Shown piece by piece: positions 35,754 to 44,361 of a stretch of 64,000 nucleotides of DNA. Position numbers and translations under genes: made by a program. The notes beneath the pieces were generated by a model. The model was not told the DNA's origin, did not search any database, and saw nothing but the letters and a program-made list of their open reading frames with translations. Source of the DNA: Methylorubrum rhodesianum (lineage in GTDB: Bacteria > Pseudomonadota > Alphaproteobacteria > Rhizobiales > Beijerinckiaceae); the NCBI RefSeq assembly GCF_014199985.1, contig NZ_JACHOS010000006.1:186001-250000 (forward strand), given 5' to 3'. Within the stretch, counting starts at the first letter, position 1. Each line of letters starts with the position of its first letter.

Positions 35754-36020
35754 ATTTGCAGGAAAAATTACCAAATTTTTCCATCCTCATTTATCAATTC
35801 AAAATTTCAAGCCGCTCCACTTCGGGCTCGGTTTTCCAATTTACTCTATTTCTTGTCTATTGATCGATATTTTAGGTTATCTCAGGAAATACTTTCTGCC
35901 GGCTCTAAACGATTTGAGAGTAAACGTGGACATAAGGAGCAATTATGCCAGATCTCAAATTTATATAGTCACGATATCACCTTTTCGCGCCAGTCAGATA
36001 GCCGCAACTGCACTGTACCG
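35678..36020. repeat. AT-rich terminal region with a 9-bp hairpin
   Basis: About 340 bases of very AT-rich DNA with no supported gene. A perfect inverted repeat GGAAAAATT-ACCA-AATTTTTCC lies at 35761-35782. The region holds short T-rich motifs (CCTATTTTCTA, CTCTATTTCTTGTCTATT) that could be transposase-binding sites, but a regular repeat pattern was not proven by eye. Confidence 0.4.
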
Positions 36021-36060
36021 TCGCGTCCTCCTGCTTGGCGCCCCTGCTCCCGGTGTCGGA

Positions 36061-36660
36061 ATGCACGGCCAGCCGTTGAACCGCGGCCCGACGGCTCGGA
36101 TTCCACAACCAGCAGCCGACACCTCCACGCGACGTGGCACGGCAGCATTGATGGCGATGGGCACCGGGACCAACGTCGGAAAGTCCACGATCGTCGCGGC
36201 TTGGCGCGCGCTTTCGCGCGACGTGGCCTCTCGGTCAGGCCCTTCAAGCCGCAGAACATGGCGAACAACGCAGCAGTCACCGTGGACGGCCGCGAGGTCG
36301 GGCGCGCCCAGGCCGTGCAGGCTCTTGCAGCCCGCGCCTGTCCCGTCGTCCATAAGAACCCGATTCCGTTCAAGCCGGAAACCGATACGATCGCGCAAGT
36401 CGTCGTCCAGGGGCGGGCTGCGGGCAGGTTGCTCGCCAGCGATTTCCTGTCACGCGAGAAGTCCTTCCTCTCCGAAGTGCTTGACAGCTTCGCCCGCTAG
36501 GAGCGGGAGGCCGACATCGTACTCGTCGAGGGCGCAGGCAGTCCGGCAGAGAACAGTTTGCGCGACGACGACATCGCGAACATGGGATTCGCGACGGCAG
36601 CAGGCGTGCCGGCCATAATGGTGGGCGACATCGACCGGGGCGGCGCCATTGCCAATCGAA
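36061..36660 (+). pseudogene. cobQ: Decayed 5' part of cobyric acid synthase
   Basis: The first frame reads [18 protein letters not shown], the P-loop start of CobQ. After a one-base loss near 36200 the next frame continues [36 protein letters not shown] and [16 protein letters not shown] up to SFAR and a TAG at 36498. Beyond the stop the same frame goes on with [40 protein letters not shown] and DRGGAIA, then homology ends. So about 200 of the usual roughly 480 codons remain, with a frameshift, an in-frame stop and a 3' deletion. It is non-functional for amidating the corrin ring. Confidence 0.85.
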
Positions 36661-36761
36661 CGTATCGACTTCACGCCGGACGAGACCCGGGCAGGATCTC
36701 AGACCGGTCGCGATCGCCCCCGCGGACATGGCGCGCCCGCGACCCGAATATACGGTCACGT

Positions 36762-37730
36762 TCACATGGGCATCATCGTCAGGTTGCCCGGTTCGAGTTC
36801 GCGGCAATCGACCAGCATGCCAAGATCCGCTTCGGTCGGCGGAGCGCGTTCGAGGTCGCAGGCGATACGACGCTGGCAGACCTGCAGGACGATCCTCTCG
36901 AGCTTGGGGAGAAAAGAGACGGGAATTGCCGCCTCCAATCCTCTCGAAGTCGGAACCATCACCTTGCCGAGCCGGACTCCATTCGCACTAAACTCGCCTG
37001 TCCTGCCGTATCCCCGTCGCACCTTATCCATCAGCTTTTCAGCAACAGCGCCCAACCACGCATCTCTATCATTGAAGTGATGGACGATCTGACGAAGGGA
37101 CAGGAAGCGTCCATCGCCCTGGTAGCTGCGCCAGTCGAGAATGCTCGCGTCGTCGCGATGGACGTGGACTCGAACACGTCCTTCGGCATGGATCATTAGC
37201 CGAGCCCGGACTGGCTGACCAGCAATGCTGATCGGCCGCCTCTCCAGGATGCAACTACGAAGATGGCGCCACATGCCGTCGTAGGCTTGGGGCGAGGAGG
37301 CGGCTCCGATGGCTTCGAGCAGTTCGGGTATCGGCAGCCAATCCGCGTGCCGCTTGCGGCTGTAGCGCCCGTACTCCTGGACCAGCTGCTCCGCAGCGAC
37401 GGCGACCAGGGCAGGGAAGGAACTCCAGACGGCGCGGGCATCGTCGATATGCATGGCGATATGCGGCGTGCGGGCATCCATGCTGTGATCGCAATAGGCC
37501 ATGCGTACGGCTCGGCCACCCACCTCGAGAGTGCCTCCCTTCTGGGACACCGCATAGAGTTGCATCCAGGCCCGCCGTACCGCGGCCGAGCAATGCATAC
37601 CCGTCGCTCGGCACATGTCGGTCACGCTGACCCATTGGTTGGATGCCGATCTCGCCGGCGGAAGCGTTTGCTGCGTCTCTTGATCTGCAGCCGGGATAGC
37701 GATGCGTTCCGCCGTGCCGTCTTCGAACAT
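36762..37730 (-). CDS. Unknown island protein, about 322 residues
   Basis: The protein begins [20 protein letters not shown]. It has a possible helix-turn-helix ([20 protein letters not shown]) near the N-terminus, an alpha-helical middle ([20 protein letters not shown]), an Arg-rich strand region ([20 protein letters not shown]) and a helical C-terminus with [30 protein letters not shown] lies just before the ATG at 37730; ATG 37745 is an alternative. The family is not recognised. It lies between the cobQ debris and an HTH gene, facing left. It could be cargo or an accessory transposition factor. Confidence 0.55.
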   Translation of the reverse strand: MFEDGTAERIAIPAADQETQQTLPPARSASNQWVSVTDMCRATGMHCSAAVRRAWMQLYAVSQKGGTLEVGGRAVRMAYCDHSMDARTPHIAMHIDDARAVWSSFPALVAVAAEQLVQEYGRYSRKRHADWLPIPELLEAIGAASSPQAYDGMWRHLRSCILERRPISIAGQPVRARLMIHAEGRVRVHVHRDDASILDWRSYQGDGRFLSLRQIVHHFNDRDAWLGAVAEKLMDKVRRGYGRTGEFSANGVRLGKVMVPTSRGLEAAIPVSFLPKLERIVLQVCQRRIACDLERAPPTEADLGMLVDCRELEPGNLTMMPM

Positions 37731-38022
37731 GATCCCTACCCCCATCAGGCCGAATCAGCATGCTCGCGGATAGCAACGAAAATCACAAAACCCTGCATGT
37801 TCAGCAGATTACGAAGCTGGCCGAGCTTCCGAGCCGAGACCTGAGTTCATTAAGGGACGGTGAACGGGAGCGCCTCCCCTTCGCCTCGATCCACTGGGAT
37901 CGAAGGAATGATGTTACCCAATTGGAGGAACTGCGGAAGAACGAAGGACTGGCAGGATCGCTCGGCCGATGCCATGCTGTAGGCTCGCCGCATCGACAGA
38001 TCTCTTTTCTCCAGCAGCAGCC

Positions 38023-38349
38023 ATGGACGGAGCCAGCTTCAAGGCGAGACTCAAGCTGCTCGGTCGTACGCAAGTCGAATTCGCGTCGGAGACCGAAGTA
38101 GCCCTTAGGACCGTACACAACTGGGCAGCATCGGGGCCGCCTGCGGAGGTCCGACGTCTTCTCGACCTGCTGCTTCTTCTCGAACGGCCATTCGATCTAC
38201 CCGGTGCCGACGGAGATCTCGCGGCTTTCGATCGCCATGTCAGAGCCAACCTGAACCGCCTCGAGAACGCCGCCGGAAGCGCGCGCCGACAGGCTCTCCT
38301 GCTCAGCATCGGCCGATGGCTTCGCGACACGAGCGATCCCGCTTCCTGA
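38023..38349 (+). CDS. Small XRE/HTH-like DNA-binding protein
   Basis: A 108-residue protein. Residues 5-45 (SFKARLKLLGRTQVEFASET, then VALRTVHNWAASGPP) look like the helix-turn-helix of the XRE/Cro type. The rest is helical and Arg-rich. The ATG at 38023 is preceded by CAGCAGCC, a weak site. The likely role is repression of an island promoter. It is divergent from the 36762 gene, with about 290 bases between them that hold no other gene. Confidence 0.65.
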   Translation: MDGASFKARLKLLGRTQVEFASETEVALRTVHNWAASGPPAEVRRLLDLLLLLERPFDLPGADGDLAAFDRHVRANLNRLENAAGSARRQALLLSIGRWLRDTSDPAS

Positions 38350-38674
38350 ATTCGAGATCAATCTACGAGCACAGGGGCGCCCGCAGCGCATAATTTCACT
38401 AATATTCAATCAATAAACTTCAGCATTCAACACAACTAACTGAATTCACAGAGAAATCCATCACTTAATTTTTGGTTGATAAAGGCCATTTTGGCCTTCA
38501 GTATCTCGATCATTGCCCTGCCACAGCAGAAGTGCTCGGCAAACAACCGAGGTCCACGACTACGACCTCCAAGGCGTCCGCAGAAATGTCGTGCAACCTG
38601 TTCCCCTAGATCTCGACGGAACCGCCGCCTTCGGGTCCCGTCCAGTCGACGTCGTCGAAGGCGGAGTCCTACCG
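38350..38674. other. AT-rich intergenic stretch with hairpin, no gene supported
   Basis: Bases 38385-38500 are AT-rich. AAGGCCA-TTT-TGGCCTT at 38482-38498 is a perfect seven-base hairpin that could end transcription of the HTH gene. Open frames exist on both strands at 38436-38693 but neither has a ribosome-binding site or a recognisable product. The plus frame is an unlikely upstream extension of the next gene. Confidence 0.4.
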
Positions 38675-39319
38675 ATGTCCCCTCATCAAACATCTACGTC
38701 CGCATGCGGAGGTATCTCTCCGCCGCGACCTGAGCGGCCGGGCTTCCGGTCTTTCAAGACCGCCGCGCCTGTGGCCTATCCGCAACGCTGGCATCGGGAT
38801 CTGCTCGTACAGGCAACCCTCGATCCCGCGGTCAGCCGAATCGCGCCCGTTCCGGCTGAAGCCCAGCTTCATGCCCCATTCATGATCTTCGTCTGGTTCG
38901 GCGGCAAGCGCCGTCTCCTCATAGCCGTCCGAGACCAAGCAGACGTCCATTCCGCGTCATCTCAACCCGATAGCCTCGTCGTCACCAGATCGTTCGTCCT
39001 GCAGGAGCCCCGCTGCTCCGTGGCGCGGGAGATCTGGGCGACCCGCAACGTCATCGTTCCGCCTGGCGACCGCATCCGGATCCTCCGAGAGCTCTCGGAA
39101 CATGCCGAAGGGTTGCCCCTCGGCCGTCTGATGGACTGCGTTCGCGGCCGCGAAACGGACCCGGTCGAAGTCGTGCTTGCCCTGATCTGCGCAGGACAAG
39201 CCGCAATCGAAGCCCGATCGCATCTTTCGTTGGATACGACGATCCGGCCAAGCGCGGTACTTGCTGGCGCGATGCAATGGTCCGGTGCTCCGCTCGTGCG
39301 GCCAACATCCGAAAGATAG
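38675..39319 (+). CDS. TnsA-like protein with a lost nuclease centre
   Basis: A 214-residue protein that aligns by eye with the TnsA at 41182 over most of its length. Shared are HRDLLVQATLDPAVSRI (against HDFLVLIRSDGITTSVR), and a C-terminal winged-helix-like part DRIRILRELSEHAEG-LPLGRL against DRVRSVLREAAPS-LLTVGQV, with VLALI-type and SLD-type endings. The three nuclease positions of TnsA (Glu62, Asp101, Gln116-Val-Lys118) correspond to His40, Phe69 and Ala-Val-Arg86 here. So the fold is kept and the catalytic residues are gone. I infer a structural or regulatory subunit. The start at 38675 has GGCGGAG eight bases upstream. Confidence 0.55.
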   Translation: MSPHQTSTSACGGISPPRPERPGFRSFKTAAPVAYPQRWHRDLLVQATLDPAVSRIAPVPAEAQLHAPFMIFVWFGGKRRLLIAVRDQADVHSASSQPDSLVVTRSFVLQEPRCSVAREIWATRNVIVPPGDRIRILRELSEHAEGLPLGRLMDCVRGRETDPVEVVLALICAGQAAIEARSHLSLDTTIRPSAVLAGAMQWSGAPLVRPTSER

Positions 39320-40010
39320 TTTTTGGACCGGCGGCAAAAGAACCGCCCCGAAAGCTACATTTTTAAGTTCTAGAGCAGTTCGCTCTTCACCAACAATCAG
39401 CCCATCTTCCAGGGAAATGGAAAATCCGTTGCCAGTGCTGCAAGCTGGAGCCAGTCTTGAAAAAGGCAACGCCCCGAGATGGCTGTGATGACCCGGTTCG
39501 ACCTTCCACCAACGCTTCTTCGGAAGCTTGTTCGCCAGGCGTAAAGCCGGCCGTCGAACCCTGCCGATGGGGTGGCGCGCCGAGCCGCCGCCCCGGACAT
39601 CCTCCGAAGAAGTTCTCGGCGCCGAGGCTCCAACCGACCCGGCCCCGTAGCGGCTGAAGGTCGTCTCCGGCCCGCCAGACGACCGTAGTGCGATACGGAT
39701 CGAGGCCCCGGAAATCATCGGTCCAGACTGGCAACTCCCGGCCGGACCTCCGTTCGAAGGCATCGAAGCTCCTGCATTTCGGCACCGATTTCGTCGCTCG
39801 TCGAGATTGGAACCGGTTTTAGGAACTCGCCCGATGTCCGTTTGGAGGACCGCAGGGCGCTGCGCCCCGGAGATCGGCCGCGGCAGCCTCGGACCAGACG
39901 CTTCTTGATTGCACGACTGCGCAACGTGGTCGAGATCGACCGGATCACGCTCATTGTATCAAGTGCTGAGAGCGCTCCTATAAGATTTTTCTGTCGAAAA
40001 GGAGATCGAG
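39320..40010. other. Region with degenerate open frames, no confident gene
   Basis: About 690 bases. On the minus strand the stretch 39310-39560 reads KKRWWKVEPGHHSHLGALPF and NVAFGAVLLPPVQK, and 39600-39785 reads VWTDDFRGLDPYRTTVVWRA in another frame, as if one gene had been broken by frameshifts. Neither piece has a clear start or family. A weak AT-rich patch before 40011 probably holds the promoter for the small gene there. Confidence 0.3.
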
Positions 40011-40181
40011 ATGTCAAACCGTCGCAACAAAACCAGTATTTTTCAGTGGTTCGGGGGGGATTGCGCCAGCTTCTTTCTGCTTGAGCAGGACGCGGGCCAT
40101 CCCTTCGAGCGGGATCCGATGACCGATTTTGCGATGCCCCGGCGCCGCAAGCCGTGGTCCGACGACGGCTTCCTCGAGTGA
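40011..40181 (+). CDS. Small island protein, 56 residues
   Basis: A short frame starts at an ATG preceded by a strong AAAGGAGATCGAG site. It reads MSNRRNKTSIFQWFGGDCAS, then FFLLEQDAGHPFERDPMTDF and AMPRRRKPWSDDGFLE. It has no membrane segment or known motif. The unusually good ribosome-binding site and its place 86 bases before the next gene support a real, translated product. Confidence 0.5.
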   Translation: MSNRRNKTSIFQWFGGDCASFFLLEQDAGHPFERDPMTDFAMPRRRKPWSDDGFLE

Positions 40182-40267
40182 CGCGACGACTTCGATCTTC
40201 GTCCCCGGCCGTGTGCCGGGGACGCCTCATCCCCTTGAAGCCGCAGCAGCCGGCAGGAGACTCCGCC

Positions 40268-40954
40268 ATGTACGACCGCACCTTCGAACACGCCTACCGC
40301 GACGGCAGCGTCGCGACGAGCCCCGGGCTCGTCGATCTCTGGCATCGCCAATATGCGGAAGCCGTTCACTTCATGAGGCGCTCCGGTCGCGACGACGTGC
40401 CGATCGAAGCGATCGTCGCTCTCGTCGCATTCCTTCGCAAGGACTGCGAGGCACCCTCGGCACAGCTCGTCGAGGACATGTACTGGGAGCTCGTCGCCGA
40501 GAGCCGCAACGCAGCCGGCCGGAACGTTCATCGGGCCATGGAGGAGTTCTACGACGAGTTCGAGATGACGGAAGAAGACCACGAACTCTTGAAGCAGTTC
40601 GCGGCCAAACCTGAGGACACGCTTTCGACCGAGGCATCGACGGACCGCGAGCAGGGCGAGAACCAGGTCTCCGGTCCTGCGCGCCGCGGACGGGAATTCC
40701 GCACGCCGGACGTACCGGATCGGCAGGGGACCGATGCGCGGATCATACGGTTCCGCGACCGGGCTCCCGCCTCCGGGCACGAAAAGCCTGCGCGGACTGC
40801 CGATGGGTCGTTCGACAAGTGCGGCAGATCTCGAACTCCTGCGTCCGAGGCGACTCCGGAACACCAGGTCAATCCTTTGCTCCTGGCCGCCTTCGCCAGG
40901 GTCGGAACGCAGGTCCGACGGAACATTCAGGAGACGTCCGATGCATCGCGCTGA
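40268..40954 (+). CDS. Unknown acidic island protein, 228 residues
   Basis: AGGAG precedes the ATG. The first 115 residues are helical and acidic (HRQYAEAVHFMRRSGRDDVP, MYWELVAESRNAAGRNVHRA, EEFYDEFEMTEEDHELLKQF). From about residue 125 the protein is polar, Pro/Arg-rich and probably disordered until a short helix, NPLLLAAFARVGTQVRRNIQ. The family is not recognised. Position directly upstream of tnsA suggests an accessory role in the element. Confidence 0.6.
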   Translation: MYDRTFEHAYRDGSVATSPGLVDLWHRQYAEAVHFMRRSGRDDVPIEAIVALVAFLRKDCEAPSAQLVEDMYWELVAESRNAAGRNVHRAMEEFYDEFEMTEEDHELLKQFAAKPEDTLSTEASTDREQGENQVSGPARRGREFRTPDVPDRQGTDARIIRFRDRAPASGHEKPARTADGSFDKCGRSRTPASEATPEHQVNPLLLAAFARVGTQVRRNIQETSDASR

Positions 40955-40984
40955 TCGCTCCGGCCGCCGTCAACTCCCTGTCGC

Positions 40985-41185
40985 GTGCCTGCGCTCCCGC
41001 AAAATTTCGACCCTCGGAAGAGCAGCCGGCGACGGGAGCCCACGACCAAGCCCGGCCTCGAGCCCGATCCGTCGGGCTCCGACGGGCGCCTTCCCGAAGC
41101 ACCCGCGAGCCCTGCAGCCGCGCCGTCCGCCGGCGCGGGGCAGGAGCCGATCGCCACCACGATTAGGAAAGGGACACGACGTTGA
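40985..41185 (+). CDS. Short Pro-rich frame coupled to tnsA
   Basis: A 66-codon frame from a GTG (MPALPQNFDPRKSSRRREPT…), Pro/Ala/Arg-rich, whose TGA overlaps the TTG start of tnsA (TTGA). Third positions are fairly G/C-rich. A much better ribosome-binding site (CAGGAGACGTCCG) lies before an ATG at 40941 in a different frame, so a frameshifted longer gene is also possible. It may serve only to couple translation. Confidence 0.3.
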   Translation: MPALPQNFDPRKSSRRREPTTKPGLEPDPSGSDGRLPEAPASPAAAPSAGAGQEPIATTIRKGTRR

Positions 41186-41904
41186 ACATCGCCTTCACAC
41201 CCAAGAGTCTGACCCGGATCCGCGGCGTCCGCAAAGCCGATAAGGCCACGAACCGTAGGAGCTTCTGCGGCGTCGTTCCCTGGTTCGATCTCGACAACCT
41301 CATGGCTCCCTCCGGGCAGCGTGGATCCCGGATCGAAGGCCTCGTTGAATTCGAGTCGCTGCTGGAGCACGACTTCCTGGTCCTGATCCGGTCCGACGGC
41401 ATCACGACGAGCGTTCGCCCGCAGCCCCGGAAGGTCGGTTGGTGGGATCCCCGCTCGCAGCGGTGGAGGGTTCATACACCGGACTTCGCCCTCAGGCGCC
41501 GCTTCGTGACGAAGCCGGTCTACGTCCAGGTCAAGCCGAAGGTCGTCGCAGACGAGATGGCCGACGAGTTGGCACTGATTGAAGCCGGCTTCCGAGCGCA
41601 GGGCCTGACCTTTGAAGTCTGGACCGACGAGGTGATCCGCCGCCAGCCGCGCTTTGCCAACGCGGAGCTCCTCTTCGACCAGTCCGGCCCCCTCGAAGAT
41701 GTCGAGGCACTCGACCGGGTCCGCAGCGTCCTGCGGGAAGCAGCCCCTTCGCTCCTGACCGTCGGCCAAGTGCGGGAAGTCTCCGGGATCGGCAGCCGGG
41801 CCATGCAGGCCGTCCTTCGGCTTCATATGCGCCGCGAAGTCGACCTCGACCTCGAACGATCGATCGACGCCTGTGCGCTCGTCCGGCCGACCTTCCTCGA
41901 CTGA
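41182..41904 (+). CDS. tnsA: TnsA-type endonuclease of the Tn7-like element
   Basis: A 240-residue TnsA: the restriction-enzyme-like subunit that cuts the 5' ends of the transposon so it moves by cut-and-paste. Catalytic residues are Glu62 (SLLEHDFLV), Asp101 (VHTPDFALR) and Gln116-Val-Lys118 (YVQVKPKV). The C-terminal winged-helix part contacts TnsC in known systems. The start is TTG at 41182, with AGGAAAGGG upstream; no in-frame ATG precedes the conserved region. A 7-bp hairpin (41928-41953) lies between it and tnsB. Confidence 0.85.
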   Translation: MNIAFTPKSLTRIRGVRKADKATNRRSFCGVVPWFDLDNLMAPSGQRGSRIEGLVEFESLLEHDFLVLIRSDGITTSVRPQPRKVGWWDPRSQRWRVHTPDFALRRRFVTKPVYVQVKPKVVADEMADELALIEAGFRAQGLTFEVWTDEVIRRQPRFANAELLFDQSGPLEDVEALDRVRSVLREAAPSLLTVGQVREVSGIGSRAMQAVLRLHMRREVDLDLERSIDACALVRPTFLD

Positions 41905-42096
41905 GCGTACGGAATGCGAGCTTCGCAGGGGACGCTGCTCCTGTCGCGTCCCCCACCGATCCGGGACCGCGCGGCTCGCCTTGCTTCGGTCCGCAGCAGC
42001 CGCGTCGCTCGACCGATAGGCCGCCGCCGCACGGCTTCGATCAACCATCCCGTCGCAATGCACTTCGATTCCGGAGTGCGAACAGAGAGGTTTCGC

Positions 42097-44361
42097 ATGA
42101 ATCCGTTCCGTCTGACCGAAAAGGATGTCGTCATCATCGACGGCGTTCGCTTCGCTCCCGCCGCCCTCCTCGTGAATGGCATCGCGCTGAGGCCCGAGGG
42201 CGGGGGAGCATCCAAACCCCACCAGTGGGACGAGCTGACGAAGTTGTGGCTCGAGGAGCGGCTTCGCATCGAGCCCGAATTCGGCAAGGGGCTTCCTAGG
42301 AAGCTCGTCGAGGACATGCGTCGCGACATCTCGAGCTTCGGCGAGGATCAGCAGAAGATCGCGCTGCGCCGCCGCCGCTACGTGCGAGCCCTCGAGTTCG
42401 GGCTGTCGCTGCGGAACATGCGCCGTACTGCGCAGTATCGCCCCGCCCACACAAAAAAGCCTTCGCGCATCGTCCTGAAGGCGCAGTCGCTCGATCTCGT
42501 ATGCGAGCGAGTCGCGAAGGTCATCGAGCCGAACGGCGTGGCGGATGCTCCGAGCGGAGCCGCACTCCTGCAATGGTACCGCCGCTACCAGCGTTCGGGC
42601 CGCTGTCTTTCGGCACTCGTCCCGCAGAGGCATCACCAGGGCAATCGCAAGCCGCGCCTGTGGACTCCCGCCTACGAGATCATGAATCGGTTCGCGGTCG
42701 CGCAGTATCTGCAGCCCGAACGTCCGAGGGCGACCGACATCTTCTGCATGGTCCGCGACGAGATCCGGCGCGTGGCACGCCAAGCCGGTATGGATGCGGC
42801 ACAGATCGAGTCCGTGATTCCGGACATTCAGTCCTTCTACCGGACGATCTCCAAGATCGAGTCCCGGGAGAAGACCTACTACCGCGACGCACGGACGAAG
42901 GCGGATCGCACCCATAGGATCAAGGGGCGGGGCCCGCGCTACCAGCGCCCGGGCGAGGCGGTCCAGATCGACTCCACGAAGCTGCCGATCGTCGTGCGCG
43001 ATCCGGCGACGGGCCTTCGCTTCAAGCAGGTGACCCTGACAATCGTGATCGATCTCGCCACGCGCGCGATCATCGGCTTCTACATCGGCCTCGAGGAGGG
43101 CTACCCGACCATCCAGGAAGCCCTTCGGATGGCGATGCTTCCGAAGACTTGGTTGGCGAACCTGCCGGGCATCGACCACCCCGTCATGGGAACGTGCAGG
43201 CCTGGGAAGGCGATCACCGACCAGGGCGCGGACTACCGCTCGAACGACCTCGTCATGGCCTGCGGACAGCTTGGCATCCGGTTGCTGCACGCGCCTGCCG
43301 GGCGTCCCGATCTGAAGGGCATCGTCGAACGCCAGTTCCGAGAGGTCAAGGAGGTGCTGTTCTCCGGCATGCCCGGGAGCCTGTTCAAGAACGGCGAACG
43401 TCGACCCGAATACGACGCGGCCGGGAACGCGAAACTTAATCTCGAGCAGACAGCTTGGGCCGTCTGCAAGTACATCTGCGACATCTACATGCAGAAATGG
43501 CATGAGGGTATCGACGATACCCCGGCCGAGAAGTGGCGCAAGCTCGTCGAGCTGTACCACGTCGACATGGCGCCTTCTGTCGATCAGCTGATCCCGCTGA
43601 TCTCTTCGACCAAGGTCGCCACGATCCAGCATACCGGCATCGAGTGGATGGGCCTCTTCTATGGCCATGGCTCGGAGGAGCTGCAGGCTCTCATCGACCG
43701 GCACGGACCCGGCAGAATCAAGTACCAGTTCAAGATCGACACGATGGACGTCGGCCGGGGCTATCTGCTCGGTCCCGACGGACGCTGGATCACGCTTCTC
43801 GCATCCGACCCCGATGCACGCGGACGCACGCGGCACGATCATCTCGTGGTCCGTGCGGAGGCGCGCTCGCGCAAAAAGGCGACCGAACGCGTGACGCAGG
43901 CGGACATGGATGCCGCCAAGCGGGTTCTGCGCGCATCCCAGGAAGCGGTGAACGATCGCCGCCAGACGAAGCGGGTGTCCAGCCGCACGGCCCGTTTCCT
44001 CGCCGCCAAAGTCGATCCCCTGGCCAAGATCAAGGACGACTTCCAGGCCTTCCTCGGCCTGGACGATGCAGGCGACGTGTTCGAGGACGGCGTGCTGACC
44101 GCGGACTACGAGCTCGTGCCTGCAAGGCCTCAGCTCCCTGCACCCGCCGCGCCGGCGTTGCAGGACGCCGGCGTGCTGCCGGACGAGATCGTCGAGACGC
44201 AGGTCTTCGACGTGGACCCCCTTTCGACGACCGACGTGACGCCCCCTGTCTCCGACGTGCCCGAGGCCGCCGACACCGAGATGCCGTCCGTGGTCGTCGA
44301 GGACGCCGCCGACGTCATGCCCCGCCGCAACAGGAGTGCCGCCCTTGTCGACTTCGCTTGA
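42097..44361 (+). CDS. tnsB: TnsB-type DDE transposase
   Basis: A 754-residue transposase of the Mu/Tn7/Tn552 class. The catalytic triad is Asp292 (AVQIDSTKLPIVV), Asp375 (AITDQGADYRS) and Glu411 (GIVERQFREVKEVL). N-terminal helix-turn-helix regions bind the ends, and a beta-barrel (GRIKYQFKIDTMDVGRGYLL) follows the RNase-H fold. The C-terminal approximately 100 residues are acidic and Pro-rich, as in TnsB tails that contact TnsC. GAGAGG lies six bases before the ATG. The tail overlaps the tnsC start. Confidence 0.93.
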   Translation: MNPFRLTEKDVVIIDGVRFAPAALLVNGIALRPEGGGASKPHQWDELTKLWLEERLRIEPEFGKGLPRKLVEDMRRDISSFGEDQQKIALRRRRYVRALEFGLSLRNMRRTAQYRPAHTKKPSRIVLKAQSLDLVCERVAKVIEPNGVADAPSGAALLQWYRRYQRSGRCLSALVPQRHHQGNRKPRLWTPAYEIMNRFAVAQYLQPERPRATDIFCMVRDEIRRVARQAGMDAAQIESVIPDIQSFYRTISKIESREKTYYRDARTKADRTHRIKGRGPRYQRPGEAVQIDSTKLPIVVRDPATGLRFKQVTLTIVIDLATRAIIGFYIGLEEGYPTIQEALRMAMLPKTWLANLPGIDHPVMGTCRPGKAITDQGADYRSNDLVMACGQLGIRLLHAPAGRPDLKGIVERQFREVKEVLFSGMPGSLFKNGERRPEYDAAGNAKLNLEQTAWAVCKYICDIYMQKWHEGIDDTPAEKWRKLVELYHVDMAPSVDQLIPLISSTKVATIQHTGIEWMGLFYGHGSEELQALIDRHGPGRIKYQFKIDTMDVGRGYLLGPDGRWITLLASDPDARGRTRHDHLVVRAEARSRKKATERVTQADMDAAKRVLRASQEAVNDRRQTKRVSSRTARFLAAKVDPLAKIKDDFQAFLGLDDAGDVFEDGVLTADYELVPARPQLPAPAAPALQDAGVLPDEIVETQVFDVDPLSTTDVTPPVSDVPEAADTEMPSVVVEDAADVMPRRNRSAALVDFA

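Noticed and set aside
39355..39360. AGCTACA as a right-hand Tn7-like end (inverse of TGTAGC)
   Set aside because: It lies to the left of all tns genes and shares only six bases with the proposed left end.
38957..39785. Minus-strand genes opposite the dead TnsA-like gene and to its right
   Set aside because: Coding-like pieces fall in different frames with no starts, and part of the frame overlaps a better plus-strand gene. Kept only as a degenerate region.
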